From contig CAMHMG010000186.1 in assembly GCA_946186175.1 (NCBI GenBank), positions 1-6,012 of the forward strand: DNA of 6,012 nt. Direction: 5' to 3'. This document shows positions 1 through 5,910 of this stretch, in pieces. The position numbers were made by a program, and so were the translations under genes. How positions within the stretch are numbered: position 1 is the stretch's first letter; every line of letters starts with the position of its first letter. The stretch comes from an uncultured Clostridia bacterium (GTDB taxonomy: Bacteria; Bacillota; Clostridia; Lachnospirales; Lachnospiraceae). The notes under the pieces were generated by a model. The model did no database searches, was not told the origin of the DNA, and saw nothing but the letters and a program-made list of their open reading frames with translations.

Positions 1-1812
1 CTCTGTAAAATATGCATTAGTTGAATAAACCCACACATACTCATATCCCTGCTCATCAAGAACCTGAGGAAATGTATCTATCGGATAATCTGTCATTCCC
101 GATATCTTCTTGCTGGTATCCTCACGGAACTTATAACACATCCCACCTCTAAGAAGTTGATTACCCATTTCATAATCAGCAGCCAGAGTGTATAATCCGG
201 AGCGCTTCTGATTGATAAAATATATCTTTCCTTCTCCACCGGTAAGATTCTTAACCTTGTCACAATAGTTCGTAAGTTCTTCCCGCCTTGAATACTTCTT
301 TGTATCAATAGCATATGAATGTGACAGATTTGTGAGGAAATACCCGCTTGACCCATATATTATCAGAGCTATTGAAACAAATATAATGCTTTTCTTTATG
401 AGTACGATATTCTTATCACCCGTACCATTTTCAAGAAATAAAGGAATGGTTAGTGGTACAATTCCAAGCATCATATAATCTGAAAAATAACGATTAAGGG
501 ATGTAGCCTCTATGCTTGCATAATACTCAAACACGGTCATAAAAGTAAAATACATAATAATAAAGTACAGCACAAATCCCACAATATATATTTTCATCAG
601 ACTGTCAAAACCCGGTAGCAACTTTTCTGTCTTGATATATGGATGTATAACATTTACAAGTGCAATTGTCAGAACAATAAATACTCCATATGACACAAAT
701 ATCCTGTCGCTGTGAAGTGTGACGGATTTAAATATCCATGAGATCATAGCTTTAAATGTAAGTAGTGCTCTGTCCTCTTCACCTGCCGCTCCACCAAGTC
801 CATGAAATCTCCACAACCCGTTACCGCCACTCATCTTAGCCCATAAGCCGACAAGGATAAATGGTGACAAAACGCCAAGCAATATAATGAAATTACGCGG
901 ACAGATCAATGATTTCTTTTTGTCCTTTGACTGATCTGTCTTTATCTTAGCTTTACCTTTTCTTTCACAAATCCATAACACAACCGCCGACACAATCACA
1001 ATCACAGCAAACAACGGACCTACCATACTCTTCATAAAGCCGACATTTATAAGAATCAGCGGAACTATGAATGCATTTTTTCTGTTGTATTTCCTAAGCA
1101 ATAGCCATGTAATAAGACATCCCGACCAATATGCCGTAGCCTGATCGGTATAGATATTGTAGTATGGCTGAACAAAGATCATTGATGCAAGAAGAAAATG
1201 AAAGAGACCAAAAGCAAACACTCTGCCGCCGTCCTTCCATTTACACCCCGAAAACGGAAGAATGAGTGCCGAAAACCACAGGATAAGATTCGACACATAG
1301 TAATTGCTCTCTATAACTTTTGACAGAACTAATTCACTTATAAATGACATAAAGTAATGGAAAAATGTAGTAGAAGAAAGAAGCGCCACCTCTCCTGTGA
1401 ATTCCGGTCCACTTGGTAGCTTATCATATTCCATCATGAAATCCGCACATTTACCCCACTGATATAATTCATCCCAATTACATATTACAAAACCATGAAA
1501 TGCAACTATTCCAAGTGCTGCAACTATAACGATCATCACAATCGATGGAGAAACAAAAGATATTATCGTATGCTCCTTCTTCATTACAGTTGATGCAAGT
1601 GCTATAAGTATTCCCAGCACAGAAAGTACACAGATAATATAGACAGCTATACGTGTATTGCCTGATAATCCGGTGATATAGATAAGAAGGAGTACAGTCA
1701 TTATCGCCGAAGCCATACTCTCTTCAGAAGTTATACCAACTATAATATAAAACAGTAATGCCACTCCGAACAAAATCCCTAATGTAAGCATTACAAGTAT
1801 CGCGTTAACCAT
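1..1812 (-). CDS. Large polytopic membrane protein, GT-C glycosyltransferase-like, C-terminus cut off
   Basis: A continuous frame of 604 codons runs from the ATG at 1812 to the window edge with no stop, so the protein is incomplete at its C-terminus. About 12-13 hydrophobic segments lie between residues 4 and 495, for example near 4-26, 55-76, 90-110, 173-188, 198-217, 248-282, 306-325, 372-392, 405-428 and 474-495. A basic cytoplasmic-looking loop is at 283-304. Residues from about 496 onward are soluble and probably extracytoplasmic. The first large loop after a helix near 90-110 contains CNWDELYQWGKCADFM (111-126); an acidic Asp-Glu pair in this position is a hallmark of GT-C enzymes (PMT/ArnT type), which use polyprenyl-phosphate sugars on the outer membrane face. 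Other polar motifs are YYNIYTDQATAYW (217-229) and SLNRYFSDYMM (438-448). An alternative is an O-antigen ligase- or polymerase-like protein. Its place behind an ABC exporter and a GT2 enzyme supports a role in surface-glycan modification, which remains inferred. I do not recognise a named gene. Confidence 0.75.
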   Translation of the reverse strand, partial: MVNAILVMLTLGILFGVALLFYIIVGITSEESMASAIMTVLLLIYITGLSGNTRIAVYIICVLSVLGILIALASTVMKKEHTIISFVSPSIVMIVIVAALGIVAFHGFVICNWDELYQWGKCADFMMEYDKLPSGPEFTGEVALLSSTTFFHYFMSFISELVLSKVIESNYYVSNLILWFSALILPFSGCKWKDGGRVFAFGLFHFLLASMIFVQPYYNIYTDQATAYWSGCLITWLLLRKYNRKNAFIVPLILINVGFMKSMVGPLFAVIVIVSAVVLWICERKGKAKIKTDQSKDKKKSLICPRNFIILLGVLSPFILVGLWAKMSGGNGLWRFHGLGGAAGEEDRALLTFKAMISWIFKSVTLHSDRIFVSYGVFIVLTIALVNVIHPYIKTEKLLPGFDSLMKIYIVGFVLYFIIMYFTFMTVFEYYASIEATSLNRYFSDYMMLGIVPLTIPLFLENGTGDKNIVLIKKSIIFVSIALIIYGSSGYFLTNLSHSYAIDTKKYSRREELTNYCDKVKNLTGGEGKIYFINQKRSGLYTLAADYEMGNQLLRGGMCYKFREDTSKKISGMTDYPIDTFPQVLDEQGYEYVWVYSTNAYFTE

Positions 1813-1826
1813 ACCCTTTTACCTTT
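1813..1826 (-). promoter_or_regulatory. Ribosome binding site that sets the membrane-protein start
   Basis: AAAGG (1826-1822) lies 9 bases before the ATG at 1812. An in-frame TAA at 1821-1819 rules out any earlier start, and the next in-frame ATG (codon 8) has no comparable site. The 53-bp gap from the glycosyltransferase stop shows no terminator, so co-transcription is likely. Confidence 0.7.
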
Positions 1827-1865
1827 CTATATTCAAAAGCTATATTGATCAACAGTTACTATTCT

Positions 1866-3974
1866 TCAACCTAGCTTCTCCAAATATTCCTCATATATTC
1901 TTTCATCATAATAAAAAGATTTTGAATAATTGTGAAATTCGAAAAACTCATTGCCTTCCGAAACCATCTTATCACGTATTAGCTGCTTAGCTTCATCTGT
2001 TCCTGCAGTTTCATAATTAAAAAGAGTTTCTTTTATTGCCATGTTGACAAATGTCTTTTCCATCGATGAATAGATACCACGTTTAACAAGTTCTTCTTTG
2101 AGTGCCTTAAAAGCTTTATAAAATTCAAGCGGAGCCTTACTCTTTCCTGACTGGGTACTTCCACCATCATTATATCTGTAGGTTACCAGCCTCTTCTTAA
2201 GTATAGTCATACGTTTTGCCAGCGCAAGTGCAGTCCTTACAAAGAATACATCATTAGCGTTCTTTGTGTCCTGAAAATATAATTGATTCTTCCTGACAAA
2301 ATCAGCACGAAACAGTTTAGACCACGGACAGGCTGATGTTATCTGATACATCTTTCCATCCGTCATTGAAGCTGAAAACGGAATTCTTGAAGGAACGTCT
2401 TTGGTTCGAAGAACCCAGTCCATATTCTCCAATTTATTGAGACTCACATTATATCTGTACGCCTGGAACAACACTATATCTGCTCTGTCGTACTTTGCTT
2501 TATAATACGCCTCCTCGCACAGATTATCTGCAAACATATCATCCGCATCAAGAAATAAGAAATATTCGCCTTTTGCAATCTCCATTCCATGATTTCTCGC
2601 TATTCCTGCGCCTGAATTCTTCTGATCAACTATTCGTATACGAGAATCCTTATCAGCATACTCCCTGATTATCTCCGGTGTAGAATCAGTTGAACCGTCA
2701 TTGACACATATTATCTCAATAGACTTAAGAGTCTGACCTATAAGTCCATCAAGGCAGTCTCTGATTGACTTCTCTGCATTATACATAGGTATAATGACAC
2801 TTACACATATCTTGTTTGGAGAGAGATTGCGCTTATTGCCTGAAAGCTTTCTGCCGATTGAATTAACCGTGCATACCAAGCCCTTATCACGAACATATCT
2901 AAGGCCTTTTATCATTTTGCCCGGAATAAATGTCAGCTTAGAGCCAATGCGAAATGCAGCCGATCTCCTGATATCATTATTACTCTTTTCGTATTGCTTT
3001 TTTAATTTTAACTCTTTAGCTCTTCTCTTCTGTTTCTCTTCTACAAGTCGTCCTACCGTCAGATTATAATCTATCTGTTGCGCATATGTTAACGGTATTT
3101 TTACAGCGCTGTTCATTTCAGGAATAAGCTTATCATATGGCGTATTTTTGATCGCTCCCGCTGCAAGATTCTGTAATCCATGCAGCCTCTTCTCTACAGC
3201 ACGCACAAGATCAGCATGACTATAATCCTGTTTCTCCGCAAAACTTCTGCACCCACAGAGTGCCTTATAATATCCGTACGAACTTACCAGTTCGCTTTCA
3301 CCCGTCATAATAGAATCACCGCGTACTCTTCTCATATAGAAAGGTGTGGCAATATGTTTAACTCTCTCAGCCTTTAAGATGGTCTGAAACGTATAAAGCT
3401 GATCCTCGTGAACTATTCCCTCATAAAACATTACACCGGTTCCATGTAAAAATTCACGTCTTATCATCTGGAGACACGCTGATGGTCTGTACCATCCGGC
3501 ATTTTCCATTGAAGCAAAAAGCTCCGGTCCCGACACAACATTAGAAAAAGCCTCAGGACGTCTGTAATACGTTCTGTAATGTCCATGTGTTTTAATAAGC
3601 TCTTTGTCCTCATAAAAAGCATCAGCATCAAAATATATTATATCTAACTCATTATCTCTTGCTTCTTCGTATAATATTTCCAAGGTATTATTGAGAATAT
3701 AATCATCGCTGTCCAAAAAATAGATATATTCTCCTAACGCAACATTGATTCCTGCGTTCCTGGCTGAAGAAAGACCACCGTTTTCCTTGTCAACTATTCG
3801 TATTCTCTCATCCTTTGCAGAATATTTCCCGATTATCTGCATTGAATCATCATCAGTGCCATCATTAACGCAAATAATCTCAATATCCTTAAGAGTCTGA
3901 CCTATAACGGAGCAAAGACATTCTTCTATATATTTCTCAACATTATAAATCGGTATTACCACTGATACTTTCAT
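1866..3974 (-). CDS. Two-domain GT2 glycosyltransferase
   Basis: This 702-residue cytoplasmic protein carries two complete family-2 (GT-A fold) glycosyltransferase domains, probably adding two sugars to a growing surface glycan from nucleotide-sugar donors. Domain 1 (1 to about 300) has VSVVIPIYN (3-11), the nucleotide-binding VNDG (36-39), GGLSSARNAG (66-75), a DSDD metal-binding motif (88-91) and a HED catalytic-base motif (189-191). A Lys/Glu-rich helix (about 310-335) and a basic RIG...FIPGK...G segment (342-375), often seen in clostridial surface-glycan transferases, link it to domain 2. Domain 2 (about 390-702) repeats the pattern with VSVIIPMYN (391-399), VNDGSTD (424-430), GAGIARNHG (455-463), DADD (476-479) and NAND (572-575). 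Corresponding motifs sit exactly 388 residues apart. No membrane helix is evident. The ATG overlaps the ATPase stop (TAATG), suggesting translational coupling; GGAG lies 11 bases upstream, inside the ATPase gene. Sugar specificity cannot be predicted. Confidence 0.93.
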   Translation of the reverse strand: MKVSVVIPIYNVEKYIEECLCSVIGQTLKDIEIICVNDGTDDDSMQIIGKYSAKDERIRIVDKENGGLSSARNAGINVALGEYIYFLDSDDYILNNTLEILYEEARDNELDIIYFDADAFYEDKELIKTHGHYRTYYRRPEAFSNVVSGPELFASMENAGWYRPSACLQMIRREFLHGTGVMFYEGIVHEDQLYTFQTILKAERVKHIATPFYMRRVRGDSIMTGESELVSSYGYYKALCGCRSFAEKQDYSHADLVRAVEKRLHGLQNLAAGAIKNTPYDKLIPEMNSAVKIPLTYAQQIDYNLTVGRLVEEKQKRRAKELKLKKQYEKSNNDIRRSAAFRIGSKLTFIPGKMIKGLRYVRDKGLVCTVNSIGRKLSGNKRNLSPNKICVSVIIPMYNAEKSIRDCLDGLIGQTLKSIEIICVNDGSTDSTPEIIREYADKDSRIRIVDQKNSGAGIARNHGMEIAKGEYFLFLDADDMFADNLCEEAYYKAKYDRADIVLFQAYRYNVSLNKLENMDWVLRTKDVPSRIPFSASMTDGKMYQITSACPWSKLFRADFVRKNQLYFQDTKNANDVFFVRTALALAKRMTILKKRLVTYRYNDGGSTQSGKSKAPLEFYKAFKALKEELVKRGIYSSMEKTFVNMAIKETLFNYETAGTDEAKQLIRDKMVSEGNEFFEFHNYSKSFYYDERIYEEYLEKLG
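2715..2743 (-). repeat. Intragenic direct repeat, copy in GT domain 2
   Basis: This is the partner of 3879-3907, with an identical 20-base run at 2724-2743, encoding GQTLKSIEII of domain 2. A further shared 14-base run encodes the IRIVD segment near 2627-2640 and again near 3791-3804. Identity at DNA level points to domain duplication or later gene conversion within the gene. Confidence 0.85.
3879..3907 (-). repeat. Intragenic direct repeat, copy in GT domain 1
   Basis: This copy encodes part of the GQTLKDIEII stretch of domain 1. Of 29 bases, 27 match the copy at 2715-2743, including an uninterrupted run of 20 (3888-3907). The two copies are 1164 bases apart, exactly 388 codons. Confidence 0.85.
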
Positions 3975-4789
3975 TATTTCATAAACTCCGCGTATTCATC
4001 TAATACTTCCTTAGGATCACCTATACGTTTGATCTCACCATCATGCATCCACATAACTCTGTCGCAAAGCTCTAATAGTGTCTGCTCATTATGTGAGACA
4101 ATAACAACCGTCCTGTCTTTATTAGATATAAGTTCCTTCATCTTTCTATAGCTCTTCTTTTTGAACTTTGCATCACCTACAGACAACACCTCATCAATAA
4201 GCATTATCTCTGTCTGCAGCACTGCTGTTATGGAAAATGCAAGCTTAGAGTACATACCACTTGAATATGTCTTAACCGGTTTGTCGATGAATTTGCCAAG
4301 CTCAGCAAATTCAATAATTTCCGGCATTTTTCCACGAATCTCCTCTTCAGAGAATCCAAGAAGCATTCCGGAAAGAAGGATGTTCTCACGACCTGTTATC
4401 TCCATCTGGAATCCGACACCAATCGAGAGCAGGGAAACCGAATGTCCTTTAAGTTCTATCGTTCCCTGATCCGCACAGAATATTCCGGCAAGTGCTTTGA
4501 GCATTGTTGACTTGCCGCTTCCGTTCTTGCCTATGATACCGAGAATCTCTCCACGTTTCACCGTATATGAGACACCTCTCACAGCCTGAAATTCTTCTAC
4601 ATGAGCTTTCTTTAACTTAAGCAAACTTTTCTTGATCGAATATGCCTGAATATCCTTATAACCGATCCACAAATCCTTGACCTCAATAGCTATATCCTCT
4701 GTAGTGGTCTGTTTGTTGTTATTATTGTTATCATTGCCATTTTCAGTATTTTTCATAACTTTTGTCTTATTCTTCTTTTTATTACCCAT
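3974..4789 (-). CDS. ABC exporter ATPase (Wzt/TagH type, short form)
   Basis: This 271-residue protein is the ATP-hydrolysing subunit that powers the permease encoded just upstream. All catalytic motifs are intact: Walker A GKNGSGKST (87-95), Q-loop Gln128 in the family-typical GVGFQMEITGRENI, signature YSSGMYSKLAFS (175-186) instead of the usual LSGGQ, Walker B IMLIDE (195-200), D-loop SVGD (203-206) and switch His233. The YSSGM signature and the SIKKSLLKLKK stretch ahead of the core (51-61) are typical of polysaccharide and teichoic-acid exporters. The protein ends soon after the core, so it lacks the C-terminal carbohydrate-binding domain of the E. coli O8/O9a Wzt and the long tail of B. 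subtilis TagH. Residues 1-31 form an unusual Lys- then Asn-rich, probably disordered extension with five Asn in a row (21-25). The ATG at 4789 has AAGGTGAG ideally spaced; Met12 has no such site. The TAA overlaps the next gene's ATG by one base. Confidence 0.95.
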   Translation of the reverse strand: MGNKKKNKTKVMKNTENGNDNNNNNKQTTTEDIAIEVKDLWIGYKDIQAYSIKKSLLKLKKAHVEEFQAVRGVSYTVKRGEILGIIGKNGSGKSTMLKALAGIFCADQGTIELKGHSVSLLSIGVGFQMEITGRENILLSGMLLGFSEEEIRGKMPEIIEFAELGKFIDKPVKTYSSGMYSKLAFSITAVLQTEIMLIDEVLSVGDAKFKKKSYRKMKELISNKDRTVVIVSHNEQTLLELCDRVMWMHDGEIKRIGDPKEVLDEYAEFMK

Positions 4790-4854
4790 TTTCTCACCTT
4801 ATATTTTAAATAAATGATATTGTCAATATTAAACTTCTTGATATACTAGTTGAT

Positions 4855-4885
4855 CTATTAATATATTATGATATAGTTGTCAAAA
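4855..4885 (-). promoter_or_regulatory. Second copy of the promoter box, upstream of the ATPase gene
   Basis: On the minus strand TTTTGACA, two variable bases, and TATATCATAATAT (4885-4863) repeat the sequence found at 5815-5793 with 21 of 23 identical bases. The -35 TTGACA is perfect (4883-4878). The base pairs where the -10 should fall, 17 bases on, read TAATAG (4860-4855), a poor match to TATAAT; ATTAAT at a 15-base spacing is no better placed. It is therefore either a weak internal promoter for the ATPase-glycosyltransferase part of the operon or a regulator-binding box. Confidence 0.5.
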
Positions 4886-4911
4886 GTACATTCTGCCACC
4901 CAATGATATAC

Positions 4912-4945
4912 GAGTTGCTGCATTACTTCGTTATTCCCACAACTC
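4912..4945 (-). repeat. Weak imperfect hairpin downstream of the permease gene
   Basis: Six-base arms GAGTTG and CAACTC (4945-4940 and 4917-4912) enclose 22 bases, within which a short inner AC-GAA-GT hairpin could form. It starts 15 bases after the permease stop codon. It lacks a T-run on the minus strand, so it is not an intrinsic terminator. It could be an RNA processing or stability element between the two genes, or chance. Confidence 0.3.
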
Positions 4946-4960
4946 TACAAACATTCGAAA

Positions 4961-5752
4961 TCAGATAACTTTCACATATGTATTCTCATTTTTATAAATC
5001 GTTTTAATACCGATCACAGAGAAGAAAATTGAAATCATTGCCCATATCAGCAGCCATATCCAATGCGGTGCCTTATCATATAATAAGACATTACGCATAT
5101 CTGTTATAAGCAGCGCCATTGGATTACCGTGAAGAATAATCTTTGCTGCCAATGGATGCTTAGGACCAAGTCTGGTCTCAATACTATAAAAAATACCTGT
5201 CATATATAGCAAAAGCTTCATTACTATATTAATAACATTACCCAAATCCTCAACAAATACACCAAAATGCATCAGGTTGATCGAAACAGCAAAAGTAACC
5301 ATTGTCATAACGATCATTATCGGGATAAAGCAAAGCAGATGTGAGGATAACGGTACACGAGTTGCTATCATCATAATGACAACAATCATCCAGGATATTG
5401 CCATCTTAAATGCATTGATCATCATATTAGATACAAGAAGTACAAATTTCGGAATATATACTCGTGCAACTATACTCTTATTCCTCTTGATCATTTTGAC
5501 ACTTTGAACAACATTCTTATTGAAAAATGCCCACATGGTCTGTCCAATAAAAAGGAAGGTGGTAAAGTATAGCTCCTTTGCCTGAAAAACCACACCAAAT
5601 ATAAGATAATATATTACCATTGTAAACAGCGGATCCAAAACCCACCATATCCAGTTCAAATATGAGTTGGCAACCTCTGTCTTTAACTCAGACTTTGCTG
5701 CTCTTATCTCATAATCATAGTACTTTTTCATATCATTCCAAAAGCGTGTCAT
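4961..5752 (-). CDS. ABC-2 polysaccharide/teichoic-acid export permease (Wzm/TagG type)
   Basis: This 263-residue integral membrane protein is the channel subunit of an ABC exporter that moves lipid-linked polysaccharide or teichoic acid across the cytoplasmic membrane. The length is typical of the family. A charged amphipathic N-terminus (about 1-30) precedes the family hallmark SYLNWIWWVLDPLFTMVIYY (30-49), equivalent to the GxLWxxLxPL segment at the first membrane helix. Further hydrophobic segments lie at roughly 62-80, 104-130, 139-162, 174-192 and 230-250, giving about six helices. Other family signatures are GQTMWAFFNKNVVQS (70-84), the ARVYIPK motif (96-102), and MTGIFYS (184-190) with NP (210-211) before the last helix. 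The ATG at 5752 has GGAGG 10 bases upstream. It is the first gene after a strong promoter, and its ATPase partner follows after a 171-bp gap, an unusually wide spacing for such a pair. The substrate is not determined by sequence; whether it is called Wzm or TagG depends on the glycan. Confidence 0.93.
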   Translation of the reverse strand: MTRFWNDMKKYYDYEIRAAKSELKTEVANSYLNWIWWVLDPLFTMVIYYLIFGVVFQAKELYFTTFLFIGQTMWAFFNKNVVQSVKMIKRNKSIVARVYIPKFVLLVSNMMINAFKMAISWMIVVIMMIATRVPLSSHLLCFIPIMIVMTMVTFAVSINLMHFGVFVEDLGNVINIVMKLLLYMTGIFYSIETRLGPKHPLAAKIILHGNPMALLITDMRNVLLYDKAPHWIWLLIWAMISIFFSVIGIKTIYKNENTYVKVI

Positions 5753-5784
5753 GATAAATAAACCTCCAAATCAATATCCGCTAC

Positions 5785-5813
5785 ATCATATCATATTATG
5801 ATATATGTGTCAA
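5785..5813 (-). promoter_or_regulatory. Sigma-A-type promoter of the export operon
   Basis: On the minus strand TTGACA (5813-5808) is followed by exactly 17 bases and TATGAT (5790-5785): a perfect -35 box and a -10 box with one mismatch. Transcription would begin near 5778, giving a leader of about 25 bases. The leader carries GGAGG (5767-5763), 10 bases before the ATG of the permease gene at 5752. The promoter lies just downstream of the upstream gene's terminator, which supports a new transcription unit here. The spacer contains a 17-bp palindrome listed separately. Confidence 0.85.
5788..5804. repeat. Perfect 17-bp palindrome inside the promoter, candidate operator
   Basis: ATATCATATTATGATAT reads as two 8-bp inverted arms around one central base. 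It fills most of the spacer between the -35 and -10 boxes and covers the first three bases of the -10 box. A bound regulator would block RNA polymerase. AT-rich sequence makes short palindromes common, but a perfect one of this length in this position is suggestive. A partial copy (one arm) lies upstream of the ATPase gene. Confidence 0.5.
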
Positions 5814-5851
5814 AACTCAAAACATCCTTGTACTTACAACCTGTATTCCTT

Positions 5852-5883
5852 AAAAAAGCGTACATTCACAAAAGAATGTACGC
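5852..5883 (-). terminator. Rho-independent terminator after the 3D-domain gene
   Basis: On the minus strand a perfect 10-bp stem, GCGTACATTC pairing with GAATGTACGC (5883-5874 and 5867-5858), encloses a 6-base loop and is followed directly by six T residues (5857-5852). It begins 27 bases after the TAA of the 3D-domain gene. There is no T-run on the other side, so it works only for minus-strand transcription. It separates the 3D-domain gene from the export operon. Confidence 0.93.
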
Positions 5884-5910
5884 CCACTACTTATATCGTA
5901 TTATATAGTT

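Larger units (their letters stand above)
4790..4960 (-). other. 171-bp gap between the permease and ATPase genes
   Basis: No credible reading frame is present: continuing the permease frame past its TGA hits TAA after nine codons. The gap holds a promoter-like copy of the upstream box (4885-4855), a weak hairpin (4945-4912), and the ATPase ribosome binding site AAGGTGAG (4800-4793). Four TATATCA-like words start at minus-strand positions 4910, 4875, 4845 and 4821. No T-rich terminator is visible, so read-through from the permease gene is likely, with possible extra initiation here. Confidence 0.6.

Noticed and set aside
93..356. Minus-strand open frame of 87 codons
   Set aside because: It lies entirely inside the 604-codon membrane-protein frame in another register, has no family features, and the longer frame gives coherent hydrophobic segments.
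1845..1852. TTGATCAA palindrome between the glycosyltransferase and membrane-protein genes
   Set aside because: An 8-bp palindrome is common in AT-rich DNA; no T-run or promoter elements accompany it.
2794..3377. Two plus-strand open frames inside the glycosyltransferase gene (2794-3069, 3180-3377)
   Set aside because: They are antisense to well-conserved GT2 coding sequence and show no recognisable protein features or convincing ribosome binding sites.
4161..4469. Plus-strand open frame of 102 codons antisense to the ATPase
   Set aside because: It mirrors the conserved ATPase core; the codons are constrained by the real gene on the other strand.
4798..4826. Minus-strand TTGACA, 17 bases, TATAAG just before the ATPase gene
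   Set aside because: The hexamers fit well, but transcription would start about at the ribosome binding site, leaving no usable leader. Kept only as a remote possibility.
5277..5507. Plus-strand open frame of 76 codons, rich in Ile and Thr
   Set aside because: It is antisense to membrane helices of the permease, which explains its hydrophobic look.
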